Below are positions 51,295 to 60,167 of a DNA stretch of 64,000 nucleotides, one piece after another (position 1 is the first letter of the stretch; the number at the start of each line of letters is the position of its first letter). The notes beneath the pieces were generated by a model that saw nothing but the letters and a program-made list of their open reading frames with translations, was not told the origin of the DNA and did no database searches. This DNA comes from Dickeya aquatica (GTDB lineage: Bacteria; Pseudomonadota; Gammaproteobacteria; Enterobacterales; Enterobacteriaceae): contig NZ_LT615367.1 of the NCBI RefSeq assembly GCF_900095885.1, forward strand, positions 2,480,001 through 2,544,000, read 5' to 3'. The translations under genes were made by a program, and so were the position numbers.

Positions 51295-52014
51295 TTAACC
51301 CCGGCCTTCCGCTAAATCACGCGGGATGGCGTTTTGCATGCTGTGCCACAGCGCCCCGCTCTCTTTACCATACTGGCGTACGGCATCAGGCACCTGCTCA
51401 TACAAACCGTCGCGGCTTAACGATGCCAGACGTTGATAAAACGCCTGTGCAGTCTTACGGGCTTCCTGATTGGAGAAGTAATAACGCCCCACCCGAATAT
51501 ACAGTCCCTTAAGACCATTGATGATAAGCCCGTAAATAGGATTACCCGAGGCAAATGCCAGCCCGCGGAAAATATTGTAATCCAGCTCGGCATACGCATC
51601 AGTTGCATCAGAAACTGATTCAGCCAATTTAAGTATCTCAACGCATTTAGCCGGATGCAGGCGAATAGCCGTGCGGATAAAAATGCCAGAGATATTGGTA
51701 CGCACCGCCAGCAGGTTGTCAATTAACTGCGGCACGCTGTCGTGATCAAGACGCGCCAGCGTCTCAAGAATATTCAGCCCGGATGTCTCCCAAAAGTTAT
51801 TGATTTTGGTCGGTTTTCCATGCTGAATCGTTAGCCAGCCATCACGGGACAGACGCTGCAACACCTCACGCAAGGTTGTGCGTGTCACCCCAATGAGTTC
51901 TGAAAGCTCTCGTTCTGCGGGCAGAATAGAGCCAGGAGGAAAACGATTATTCCATATACTTTCAATAATATATTCTTCCGCGAATCCCGCCGGACTTTGC
52001 GCCTTTATAACCAT
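51295..52014 (-). CDS. fadR: Fatty acid metabolism regulator FadR
   Basis: FadR is a GntR-family regulator that represses fatty acid degradation and activates fabA and fabB; long-chain acyl-CoA releases it from DNA. It has 239 residues, as in E. coli. The winged helix is at 6-72 ([20 protein letters not shown]), and the acyl-CoA-binding helical domain follows (about 79-235), with [18 protein letters not shown] and [10 protein letters not shown]. It is divergent from a gene-free region where nhaB is found in E. coli. Confidence 0.97.
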   Translation of the reverse strand: MVIKAQSPAGFAEEYIIESIWNNRFPPGSILPAERELSELIGVTRTTLREVLQRLSRDGWLTIQHGKPTKINNFWETSGLNILETLARLDHDSVPQLIDNLLAVRTNISGIFIRTAIRLHPAKCVEILKLAESVSDATDAYAELDYNIFRGLAFASGNPIYGLIINGLKGLYIRVGRYYFSNQEARKTAQAFYQRLASLSRDGLYEQVPDAVRQYGKESGALWHSMQNAIPRDLAEGRG

Positions 52015-53048
52015 AAGTTTATATTCCGTAGCGATGTTAACTAGTGAAAGTCAACATCATCATACCAAACGACCCCTACATCACATAGCATAGCAGGACC
52101 TGAAAATCTCAATTCGACATAAAAACTGTGACTAAAGACAATTCCTGTCAGACAAACGCAAATATATACGGTGTCTCACGATAAATTCCTCCAGGCATAT
52201 CGACATTGTTAAAATAAATTAATATTAACGCAGAAAATATTACCTACTAACGATCCCGAATTATCCCTTCATTCATTTTCTGACGTCGCGTAAACACCGG
52301 CAGCCAAAACGGCATCACCACAGGCACCACGCCCCGCTTGCCACCCCGGCATGTCATATCCACGACCGTCTTGTCTGCGAACATCCGCGTTTATCCACTG
52401 CCAAAATGACTTTACTGAGCGCTATTTTCACTGGCATGACCAGTCAAGATCAAGTAGGTCATCACCATGACGATGATATTGAAGTTTTGTTCGTGAAAAT
52501 GTCATCTCGCCGTTCTGATTTTTAGTAAATGGTTATGACAATACGGCTCCGACATCGTCTCATTTTCTTTATCCTAATCAGAAACAGGGATTTTCCGTTT
52601 GACGCGATTGTTATGCAACATGCTTTATTGCATAACAGGGGCAACGCACCGCCAGTAATAACGCAATATAATGATTTATCTTATGGTTATTTATCGGGTC
52701 GTTTTAGCCCAACGCAGATAAACCCGCCCCGGCAGACGGGAGAATCTCCGCCTGTCAGCACGCATCGAATATCACCCGCCGTTGATGAATCAAACAGGCA
52801 TAACCCAACGTAAATCGTGTATAGTAGAGGCGGATTTTGTCACAGGCTGGCAGTCCCGCAGACGACGCGTTAAAAACAACAGGGTATTTGTTAACACAGC
52901 AGAATCTCCGCACAGGCAGTATGCACCTTCTGCCAGTGTGCAACAGATATCTGGGAGACGGTCAGTTCATCCCACTCAGAGATTCAATGAGGGCAGTGAG
53001 CACGGTTATCACTGCCCATACTATCGTTTTTAGCATGGAATATTTTTT
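52015..53048. other. 1-kb gene-free region between fadR and dsbB
   Basis: No protein gene is recognised on either strand; in E. coli this place holds nhaB. Visible elements are an inverted repeat TTATGCAA (52611-52618) with TTGCATAA (52628-52635), a TATAAT around 52669, a TATAGT at about 52820 that could be a -10 box, and a perfect 9-base-pair hairpin GGGCAGTGA (52991-52999) with TCACTGCCC (53009-53017), followed nine bases later by a short T-run. The 200 bases ending there could be a small RNA. Confidence 0.5.
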
Positions 53049-53579
53049 ATGTTGCGATTTTTGAACCGTTGCTCCCGTGGCCGGGGTGCCTGGCTTCTGA
53101 TGGCGTTTACCGCATTGATCTTTGAATTGGTCGCGCTCTATTTTCAGTACGTCATGAACCTCAAACCCTGTGTATTGTGCATCTATCAACGTACCGCGCT
53201 TTATGGTGTCATGCTGGCTGGTCTGGTCGGTGCGATGGCTCCGGCAAGCATACTGCGCTATGCCGCCATCGGGCTTTGGATCTACAGTGCCTGGGAAGGG
53301 CTGGCGCTGGCAATCAAGCACACGAATATCCAGTTGCATCCTTCGCCGTTTGTCACCTGCGACTTTTTTGCCAGCTTTCCGTCCTGGTTGCCGTTAGATA
53401 AATGGCTGCCCGCTATTTTTACAGCCACTGGCGATTGCGCCGAGCGGCAATGGAGCTTCATGAAGCTTGAGATGCCTCAGTGGATGATTGTTATCTTCGG
53501 GGCTTATCTGCTGGTTGCCGCACTGGTTCTGATTGCCCAGCCGTTTCGCCCGAAACGTCGTGATCTGTTTGGCCGTTAA
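53049..53579 (+). CDS. dsbB: Disulfide bond formation protein DsbB
   Basis: DsbB reoxidises periplasmic DsbA and passes the electrons to quinones in the inner membrane. It has 176 residues, exactly the E. coli length. Four transmembrane helices are present. The first cysteine pair is CVLC (41 and 44); the second pair is Cys104 in [10 protein letters not shown] and Cys130 in TGDCAERQW. Arg48 in IYQRTALYG is the quinone-site residue. A good terminator follows. Confidence 0.97.
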   Translation: MLRFLNRCSRGRGAWLLMAFTALIFELVALYFQYVMNLKPCVLCIYQRTALYGVMLAGLVGAMAPASILRYAAIGLWIYSAWEGLALAIKHTNIQLHPSPFVTCDFFASFPSWLPLDKWLPAIFTATGDCAERQWSFMKLEMPQWMIVIFGAYLLVAALVLIAQPFRPKRRDLFGR

Positions 53580-53624
53580 GCATTTAGTCGCTGTTGTTGC
53601 TGTTAACGGTGTATCCCCATTGAG

Positions 53625-53652
53625 AGGCTGACTTCGGTCAGCCTTTGTTTTG
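53625..53652 (+). terminator. Terminator of dsbB
   Basis: The stem AGGCTGAC with GTCAGCCT around a UUCG loop is followed by TTGTTTTG, 45 bases after dsbB. Confidence 0.92.
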
Positions 53653-53734
53653 TCAGGCTTACCCTTATTACCCGTACTCATGTGCCCCCTCGCAGCAAGG
53701 CCGTCACCTCGGGCAGGTGTCTGAGCGACGCTTA

Positions 53735-53772
53735 GAAAAGACAAACGCCCCGGCTGAAACCAGCAGGGGCGT
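53735..53772 (-). terminator. Terminator of the polyamine-type ABC operon
   Basis: On the minus strand ACGCCCCTGCTGG pairs with the region ending GGGGCGT, followed by UUGUCUUUU. It lies 34 bases after the last permease gene. Confidence 0.85.
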
Positions 53773-53806
53773 CGTGAAGAGCGTGACGTTGATATGACAG
53801 GACAGA

Positions 53807-54646
53807 TTATCTGGTAGCACCGCGGAGTTTTTCAGCGCGCCGGCGCAACACTTCCATCACCACCAGTAACAGCAGCGCTGCGGCCACCATCATGGTTGCG
53901 GCAGCAGCAATCGTCGGGTCGAGGTTTTCACGAATACCGGCAAACATCTGTAACGGCAAGGTGCGCTGGCGTGGGCTGGCCAAAAACAGCGTCACGATGA
54001 CTTCATCAAACGAGGTGGCAAAGGCAAACAATGCCCCCGAAAATACGCCGGGCGCAATCAGCGGCAATGTGACCTTGCGAAAGGTCAACAGCGGTGGTGC
54101 ACCCAGGCTCGCTGCCGCGCGGCTCAGGTTCTGGTCATAATTTTTCAGCACGGCCGTGACGGTTATCACCACAAAGGGCACACCCAGCACCGCATGAGCC
54201 AGCACCAGCCCAACATAGCTGTTGAGCAGCGACAGTTTAGCGAAGAAGAAGAACATCCCCACGGCGACGATCACCACTGGCGCAATCATCGGCGAAATCA
54301 GTACCGCCATCACCAATGATTTGCCGCGAAACTCGCCGCGCACCAGTCCGACCGATGCCAGCACCCCCAGCGCAGTGGCCAGTAATGTCGCCAGCGGCGC
54401 AATCAGCAGGCTGTTGCCAAGCGCACTGAGCCATTCACTGGAGTGGAAAAACTCCCGATACCAGCGCAGGGAAAAACCGGCCAGCGGGTAACTGAGGAAC
54501 GAACCGGCGTTAAATGACAACGGCACAATCACCAATACCGGCACGACTAAAAACAGCAGCATTGCTGCGCCATACAGGTTAAAGGCGGCATTCCACAGCC
54601 GCAGCAGTTGCGAACCCTGTTGTCTCATCTCTTTCATCGGTTTCAT
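53807..54646 (-). CDS. Polyamine-type ABC transporter permease (PotC-like)
   Basis: An inner-membrane permease of 279 residues with about six helices, of the PotC/YdcV type. The ATPase-docking loop is LSRAAASLGAPPLLTFRKVT around residue 175. It forms the import channel with the permease encoded just upstream (15-base gap) and takes substrate from the binding protein. Neighbouring gabD, gabT and a MocR regulator point to putrescine, spermidine or GABA-like amines, but the exact substrate cannot be read from the sequence. The ATG follows AAGGAG. Confidence 0.88.
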   Translation of the reverse strand: MKPMKEMRQQGSQLLRLWNAAFNLYGAAMLLFLVVPVLVIVPLSFNAGSFLSYPLAGFSLRWYREFFHSSEWLSALGNSLLIAPLATLLATALGVLASVGLVRGEFRGKSLVMAVLISPMIAPVVIVAVGMFFFFAKLSLLNSYVGLVLAHAVLGVPFVVITVTAVLKNYDQNLSRAAASLGAPPLLTFRKVTLPLIAPGVFSGALFAFATSFDEVIVTLFLASPRQRTLPLQMFAGIRENLDPTIAAAATMMVAAALLLLVVMEVLRRRAEKLRGATR

Positions 54647-54661
54647 CGCTGACTCCTTCGC

Positions 54662-55921
54662 TTAACGCGCCGCCGCTTCCGCGTTGGTACGCGTGACACG
54701 GATATAGAACACATACAGCAGCACCACAATCACCAGCAATTGTGTTCCCAACGCCGCCGCCATTCCCCAGTTCATGGTGGTGTTGGTAAAGAACGCCACG
54801 AAATAACTGATCATCTGATCGCCCGGCCCGCCCAGCAACGCAGGCGTGATGTAATAGCCAATGGCCATCATGAACACCAGCAACGCACCGGCGGTAACAC
54901 CAGCGTAAGTCTGCGGCACATACACCTTCCAGAAAGCGATAAACGGATGTGCACCCAGCGAGATGGCCGCCCGCACATAGCCCGGCGAAATGCCTTTCAT
55001 CACCGCATACAGCGGCAACACAAAAAATGGCAGCAGAATGTGGGTCATGGAGATGTAGACCCCGATGCGGTTAAACACCATCACCAGCGGTTGATCGATA
55101 ATCCCTATGCCCAGCAGCGCATGGTTAATCAGCCCGCCGGACTGGAGTAACACAATCCAGCTGGCGGTGCGCACAATCAGCGATGTCCAGAAAGGCAACA
55201 GCACCAGAATCATCAAGAGATTGGCTCGGTTATCCGGCTGTTTTGCCAGCCAGTAGGCCAGCGGATAGCCCAAAACCACACACAATAGCGTCACCACAGC
55301 AGCCATCACCAGCGTGCGCAACAAGACATCGACATACAGCGCCTGATCAGCCGGTTGTGCCACCACGCTGTCGGTTTGCGGGTCAACTTTATGGTCAAAC
55401 ACCGCCAGCAGGTAATAACTGGTAAATGGCCGTGAAGCCCTGTCCAGCGTTTTCCAGGTGGTCAGCTCGCCCCACAGCGGCTGTGCGGCAATCAGCGTGG
55501 CCCGCAGATCGGGCTGTTCATCTGACGGCAGTGCGCGCAGCGTGCGGGTAATCAGCGTGCGGTATTGGCCGTCTTCATACCCCAGACGTTTAGTGATGGT
55601 CGCGACCTGCCCGGTGTTACGCGCATTGCGCAGGTCGCGTACCAATGCCTGAAATACTGCCTCATCCGGTATCGACTTGCCTGACCATTGCCGCATCGCC
55701 TCAATGGTGGCAGGCATGCTGAGGCGCAAATCAGGGTTAGAGACGCTTTTGCCCAGAATCGACAATATCGGAAACAGAAAGCTGACCAAAATGAACAAAA
55801 ACAGCGGGGCTATCAGCAGTAGTGAACGTTTCTGATAGCGGGCCTGCGCCTGACGCAACTGCTGTTTCAGGCTCACAGACTGTTGTTCGGTCGCTGTCGT
55901 CAACGTGGCGTTCTGGGTCAT
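54662..55921 (-). CDS. Polyamine-type ABC transporter permease (PotB-like)
   Basis: The partner permease, 419 residues. The first helix (about 34-54) is followed by a long soluble segment (about 60-190) absent from E. coli PotB but common in one subgroup of putrescine/spermidine permeases. The usual five-helix core has the docking loop YVRAAISLGAHPFIAFWKVY near residue 330. The ATG at 55921 follows AAGGAG. It lies 36 bases after the binding-protein gene, so the three are one operon. Confidence 0.88.
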   Translation of the reverse strand: MTQNATLTTATEQQSVSLKQQLRQAQARYQKRSLLLIAPLFLFILVSFLFPILSILGKSVSNPDLRLSMPATIEAMRQWSGKSIPDEAVFQALVRDLRNARNTGQVATITKRLGYEDGQYRTLITRTLRALPSDEQPDLRATLIAAQPLWGELTTWKTLDRASRPFTSYYLLAVFDHKVDPQTDSVVAQPADQALYVDVLLRTLVMAAVVTLLCVVLGYPLAYWLAKQPDNRANLLMILVLLPFWTSLIVRTASWIVLLQSGGLINHALLGIGIIDQPLVMVFNRIGVYISMTHILLPFFVLPLYAVMKGISPGYVRAAISLGAHPFIAFWKVYVPQTYAGVTAGALLVFMMAIGYYITPALLGGPGDQMISYFVAFFTNTTMNWGMAAALGTQLLVIVVLLYVFYIRVTRTNAEAAAR

Positions 55922-55957
55922 AGGGCATATCTCCTTATGGTATACCGGTTAAATCAA

Positions 55958-56989
55958 TTACTTCTGGGCGGCCCAGGCATTAAAGCGCTGTTCCAGCTCT
56001 TCGCCGTGATCGATCCAGAACTCGGTATCCACTTGTACTGACTGTGCCAGGTTATCCGGCGCGGTCGGCAGGTTGGCGCTTACAGCAGGCGACAACAGCG
56101 CGGTGGTTTTGGTGTTAGTCGGGCCATAGGCAATGTTCTCGGCAAACACTTTCTGGTTTTCCGGCTGATTGGCAAACGTAATAAACTGCTCGGCCAGCGC
56201 CTTGTGTTTCGAGCCTTTGACAATCGCCCAGCTATCGAGATCGTACAGGCCGTCTTTCCAGACAATATTGATACCCGGTTTCTCTTTCTGCGCCACCGCC
56301 ACGCGGCCGTTATAGGCAGACGTCATCACGACATCGCCCGCCACCAGCCACTGCAACGGCTGTGCGCCCGATTCCCACCACTGAATATTCGACTTAATTT
56401 GATCCAGCTTCTTAAATGCCTGCTCGACGCCCGCCCGGGTCGCCAATACCTTGTAGACGTCCTCGCGTTTTACGCCATCCGCCAGCAGGGCAATTTCCAG
56501 CGTAAACTTGGCGCTTTTACGCAGCGCGCGTTTACCGGGGAAGTTTTTCACATCCCAGAAATCCGCCCAGCTTTTCGGCGCTTGCTGCAACTTGTTGGCG
56601 TTATAGGTCAGCACCGTTGACCAGACAAAAATCCCGGCCCCGCACTCGGAAACCGCGCCTTTGACGAAATCGGCCTGCGTGCCAAGCTTGTTCCAGTCCA
56701 GCGTTTCGAATAGCCCTTCGTTACAGCCGCGCAGTAACTCCGGCCCCTCGACTTCCACCACATCCCAGCCTATCTGCCCGGTCTGCACCATCGCACGGAT
56801 GCGGGCCATTTCGCCGTTATATTCACCCGCTTCCACCGTGCCCTTTCCGGCAGCCTGAAACGGTTTATAAAACGCTTTATCCTGCGCGTCTTTATTGGTG
56901 CCGCCAAAGGAGATGACCGTCAGATTGTCAGCCAAGGCTGGGGAGGCTATCGCCACCAACAGTGCGGATAATGCAAATTTTTTCAACAT
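55958..56989 (-). CDS. Polyamine-type ABC transporter substrate-binding protein
   Basis: A periplasmic binding protein of 343 residues. The signal peptide is MLKKFALSALLVAIASPALA, cleaved before DNLTVISFGG. The fold is that of the PotD/YdcS group; WDVVEVEGPELLRGCNEG and SAYNGRVAVAQ line the likely ligand cleft. The start at 56989 begins the signal peptide; a frame 13 codons longer lacks support. It is the first gene of the importer operon, and a sigma-54-type promoter lies 90-100 bases upstream. Confidence 0.9.
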   Translation of the reverse strand: MLKKFALSALLVAIASPALADNLTVISFGGTNKDAQDKAFYKPFQAAGKGTVEAGEYNGEMARIRAMVQTGQIGWDVVEVEGPELLRGCNEGLFETLDWNKLGTQADFVKGAVSECGAGIFVWSTVLTYNANKLQQAPKSWADFWDVKNFPGKRALRKSAKFTLEIALLADGVKREDVYKVLATRAGVEQAFKKLDQIKSNIQWWESGAQPLQWLVAGDVVMTSAYNGRVAVAQKEKPGINIVWKDGLYDLDSWAIVKGSKHKALAEQFITFANQPENQKVFAENIAYGPTNTKTTALLSPAVSANLPTAPDNLAQSVQVDTEFWIDHGEELEQRFNAWAAQK

Positions 56990-57076
56990 AGTCTGGCTCC
57001 TGAAGAGAGTAAATCGACGCAATGCCACACGGGTAAAAACGCTTTAATTTTTTTGATACATACACATCTTTATACA

Positions 57077-57092
57077 AGCAGTTTTCGTGCCA
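57077..57092 (-). promoter_or_regulatory. Sigma-54-type promoter of the polyamine-type importer
   Basis: On the minus strand TGGCACGAAAACTGCT matches the -24/-12 consensus TGGCACG-N4-TTGCW at all but one of the defined positions, with the exact GG-to-GC spacing. It points at the binding-protein gene, whose start codon is about 90 bases downstream. Four GGTGC/GCACC half-sites of NtrC type lie 120-200 bases upstream (57211, 57232, 57249, 57272), though none has the canonical NtrC spacing. Confidence 0.7.
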
Positions 57093-57379
57093 GTTTCTAT
57101 ACCCTCCCATAAAAATGACCAGAACGGAGCCGTGGCGATACCACGCTGCGCAAAAGGCGCAACGCCGGGAATAAAGACCACTGCGGAGGCAGGCAGATTC
57201 GCCTTGTTATGGTGCAGCCGGTGAGATGACCGCACCACGGTGATTCATGGTGCAGGGCAGCGATGCGCCCCGCACCGGGGAAAGTCAGGCTGACGGGGTC
57301 AGATCAACGCAGAGATATTTCATCTCCAGATATTCCTCGATACCAAAGCGCGACCCTTCACGCCCCAGCCCCGACTGCT

Positions 57380-58744
57380 TCACACCGCCAAACGGGCCAC
57401 TTCGTTAGAAATCAGCCCGGTATTCACGCCAACCATGCCGTATTCCAGCGCTTCCGGCACCCGCCACTGGCGCTGCGCATCGCGGGTATACACATACGCC
57501 GCCAGGCCAAATTCGGTGTCGTTGGCCATCGCGATAACCTGCTGTTCATCCTCGAACGGGAACAGGGGTGCCACCGGGCCAAATGTCTCTTCGCGGGCAA
57601 CGCGCATCGACTGTGTGACACCGCCGATGACCGTTGGCCTAAAGAAGGTTCCGCCCAGCGGGTGCACGTCTCCGCCCGTCAGCAGTTCGGCACCTTTTTC
57701 CAGCGCATCGCTGATGTGCTGCTGCACTTTGGCAATTGCCTCGTGGTCAATCAACGGCCCCTGGGTGACGCCGGGCTCAGTACCATCACCCACCCGCAGT
57801 TTCTCCACCTCTTCCACCAGCCGCGCCGCCAGTGCCGGGTAAATGCCCCGTTGCACGTAGATGCGGTTAGCGCACACGCAGGTTTGGCCGCTGTTACGAA
57901 ACTTGGAGGCTAAAATCCCTTTTACCGCCTGCTCGACACAGGCATCGTCAAACACGATAAACGGCGCGTTACCGCCGAGTTCCAGTGACAGCTTTTTCAC
58001 CGTTGGCGCGCTTTGCGCCATCAAAATACGCCCGACTTCGGTCGAGCCGGTAAAGCTCAGTTTGCGCACCACCGGGCTGTCGCACAGAATTTTTCCGACT
58101 GAGGGCGCATCGCCGGTCACCACCTGTAACACGCCAGCCGGAATTCCCGCCTGCACCGCCAGTTCCGCCAGTGCCAGCGCGGTAAACGGCGTTTGCTCCG
58201 CCGGTTTGACTATCATGGCGCACCCGGCAGCCAACGCCGGTGCCGCTTTACGGGTGATCATCGCCGCCGGGAAGTTCCACGGCGTGATCGCCGCACACAC
58301 GCCGATGCCTTGTTTAATCACCAGCAGGCGCTGGTTCGCCTGAGGCGACTGCAACACACTGCCTTCCACCCGTTTGGCTTCTTCGGCAAACCAGTCGATA
58401 AACGAGGTAGCGTAGGTGATTTCACCGCTGGCCTCCGCCAGCGGCTTACCCTGCTCAGCCGTCAGCAACGCCGCCAGATCGCTCTGGTTCTCACGAATTA
58501 ACGCCGCCCAGGCCTGCATCAGCACCGCACGCTCTTTGCCGGTACGCTGGCTCCACTCCCGCTGTGCAGCCTGTGCGGCTGCAATCGCCTGCTGCGTTTG
58601 CTGGGCAGTCACCAGCGGAACCGAGCCCAACACCTCACCGGTTGCCGGGTTGTTGACATTCAGGCACTCGCCGTTCAGGCTGTCCTGCCACTCACCGCCA
58701 ATTAAACATTGCTGGCGGAATAACGCTTTATTTTTCAGTTGCAT
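57380..58744 (-). CDS. gabD: Succinate-semialdehyde dehydrogenase GabD, frameshifted near the end
   Basis: GabD oxidises succinic semialdehyde to succinate with NADP, the second step of GABA use. The frame has 454 residues and stops early (...NEVARLAV). In relatives the text is [15 protein letters not shown]; one extra C in the CCC run at 57394-57396 restores it and continues to a stop at 57285, about 486 residues (482 in E. coli). The lost end takes part in dimer contacts and closes the active site. The catalytic Glu in [12 protein letters not shown] and Cys in [11 protein letters not shown] are present. It lies 34 bases after gabT. Real mutation or sequence error cannot be decided here. Confidence 0.92.
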   Translation of the reverse strand: MQLKNKALFRQQCLIGGEWQDSLNGECLNVNNPATGEVLGSVPLVTAQQTQQAIAAAQAAQREWSQRTGKERAVLMQAWAALIRENQSDLAALLTAEQGKPLAEASGEITYATSFIDWFAEEAKRVEGSVLQSPQANQRLLVIKQGIGVCAAITPWNFPAAMITRKAAPALAAGCAMIVKPAEQTPFTALALAELAVQAGIPAGVLQVVTGDAPSVGKILCDSPVVRKLSFTGSTEVGRILMAQSAPTVKKLSLELGGNAPFIVFDDACVEQAVKGILASKFRNSGQTCVCANRIYVQRGIYPALAARLVEEVEKLRVGDGTEPGVTQGPLIDHEAIAKVQQHISDALEKGAELLTGGDVHPLGGTFFRPTVIGGVTQSMRVAREETFGPVAPLFPFEDEQQVIAMANDTEFGLAAYVYTRDAQRQWRVPEALEYGMVGVNTGLISNEVARLAV

Positions 58745-58778
58745 AACGACCCTTTATCCTCACGACCCCGGTGGCAGT

Positions 58779-60044
58779 TTACTTCGCCAGAACAGCACTC
58801 AGCACAGCCAGCGCCTGGCTGAACTGGGCATCTGGGATCGTCAACGGATACAAAAAGCGGATCACGTTGCCGTAAGTGCCACAGGTCAGTAGCAGCAGCC
58901 CCTGTTGTAGCGCTGCCTGCTGATAGTGTTTGGTTATCTCGGCGCTCGGTTTGCCGGTTTGCGGATCGTTAAACTCCACCGCCACCATCGAGCCGCGCGC
59001 ACGGATATCGGCTATTGCCGGGTTGCCCGCTTTCAGGCGCTCCAGCGTCTCCACCAGTGTAGCGCCAAGCCGCTGGGCGCGCTGGCACAGTTGTTCTTCT
59101 TCAATCACATCCAGCACCGCCAGTGCCGACGCCACCGCCAGCGGGTTACCCGCATAGGTGCCGCCCAGCCCGCCAGGCCCTGGGGCATCCATCACCTCGG
59201 CACGGCCAACGACGCCGGAAATCGGGAAGCCGCCGCCCAGACTTTTCGCCATCGTAATCAGGTCAGCCTTGTCGTCGTAATACTCCATCGCAAAGACTTT
59301 GCCGGTGCGGGCAAACCCGGTCTGAACCTCATCGGCTATCAGCAACATGCCGTACTTGTCACACAGCTGACGCACGCCCGCGATAAACTCGGGAGGTGCC
59401 ACGTTAAAGCCGCCTTCGCCCTGAATCGGCTCAAGCAAAATGGCGGCTACCTGATCGGCGGCAATATCGGTGTGCAACAGGCGCTCGATGCTCTCCAGCG
59501 ACTGCTCAACCGACACACCATGCTGGGCGTTCGGATAAAGCGCATGGAAAATAGAGCCGGGGAACGGGCCAAAACCGGTGGAGTAAGGGGCCACTTTGCC
59601 GGTCAGGGTTAACGTCAGCAGCGTGCGGCCATGAAACGCCGAGCCAAAGGCGATAACACCGGGGCGCTTGGTGTAGGCGCGGGCGATTTTCACCGCGTTT
59701 TCTACCGCTTCGGCACCGGTGGTGAAAAAGGCCGTCTTCGCTGTACCGTCAATCGGTGCCAGCGCATTCAGGCGCTCGGCCAGCGCCACATAACTGCCAT
59801 AAGGCACAATCTGATAAGCGGTATGGGTGAATTTTTCCAGTTGCTCACGCACCGCCGCCAGCAATTTCGGATGACGGTGGCCGGTATTGAGCACCGCTAT
59901 CCCGGCGGCAAAATCGGTATACTCGCGCCCTTCCACATCCCACAGCGTAGCGTTCTGCGCCTTCTCGGCAAAAAAGTCACACATGACCCCCACACCACGC
60001 GGCGTGGCGGCGATACGACGTTGATTCAGTTCGCTATTACTCAT
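58779..60044 (-). CDS. gabT: 4-aminobutyrate aminotransferase GabT
   Basis: GabT transfers the amino group of GABA to 2-oxoglutarate, giving succinic semialdehyde. It is a class III PLP enzyme of 421 residues (426 in E. coli). The cofactor lysine is in LITMAKSLGGGFP near residue 265; GAEAVENAVKIAR and FHGRTLLTLTLTGK are typical. The start MSNSELNQRR at 60044 fits the family. It is divergent from the MocR-type regulator and the first gene of the gabTD unit. Confidence 0.93.
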   Translation of the reverse strand: MSNSELNQRRIAATPRGVGVMCDFFAEKAQNATLWDVEGREYTDFAAGIAVLNTGHRHPKLLAAVREQLEKFTHTAYQIVPYGSYVALAERLNALAPIDGTAKTAFFTTGAEAVENAVKIARAYTKRPGVIAFGSAFHGRTLLTLTLTGKVAPYSTGFGPFPGSIFHALYPNAQHGVSVEQSLESIERLLHTDIAADQVAAILLEPIQGEGGFNVAPPEFIAGVRQLCDKYGMLLIADEVQTGFARTGKVFAMEYYDDKADLITMAKSLGGGFPISGVVGRAEVMDAPGPGGLGGTYAGNPLAVASALAVLDVIEEEQLCQRAQRLGATLVETLERLKAGNPAIADIRARGSMVAVEFNDPQTGKPSAEITKHYQQAALQQGLLLLTCGTYGNVIRFLYPLTIPDAQFSQALAVLSAVLAK

Positions 60045-60122
60045 AATTCGGCTCCGATTCGATGAAACACCACCCGACTGGGCTGACGATGACCGTCTGA
60101 TGCTGTTATTTATCCTTTGCAT

Positions 60123-60141
60123 GGCTCTATAATCCAGAGCC
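60123..60141 (+). promoter_or_regulatory. Promoter of the MocR-type regulator with inverted repeat
   Basis: TATAAT at 60128-60133 is a perfect -10 box for the regulator gene. It lies inside a perfect inverted repeat GGCTCT-ATAATCC-AGAGCC, so a protein bound there would block transcription; self-repression by the MocR protein is a natural guess. The -35 region is weak. Confidence 0.55.
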
Positions 60142-60167
60142 AGTTTTTAATATTTGAAGGATCCACT

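Noticed and set aside
58926..59612. 228-codon open frame on the plus strand inside gabT
   Set aside because: Antisense of a conserved aminotransferase gene; no independent support.
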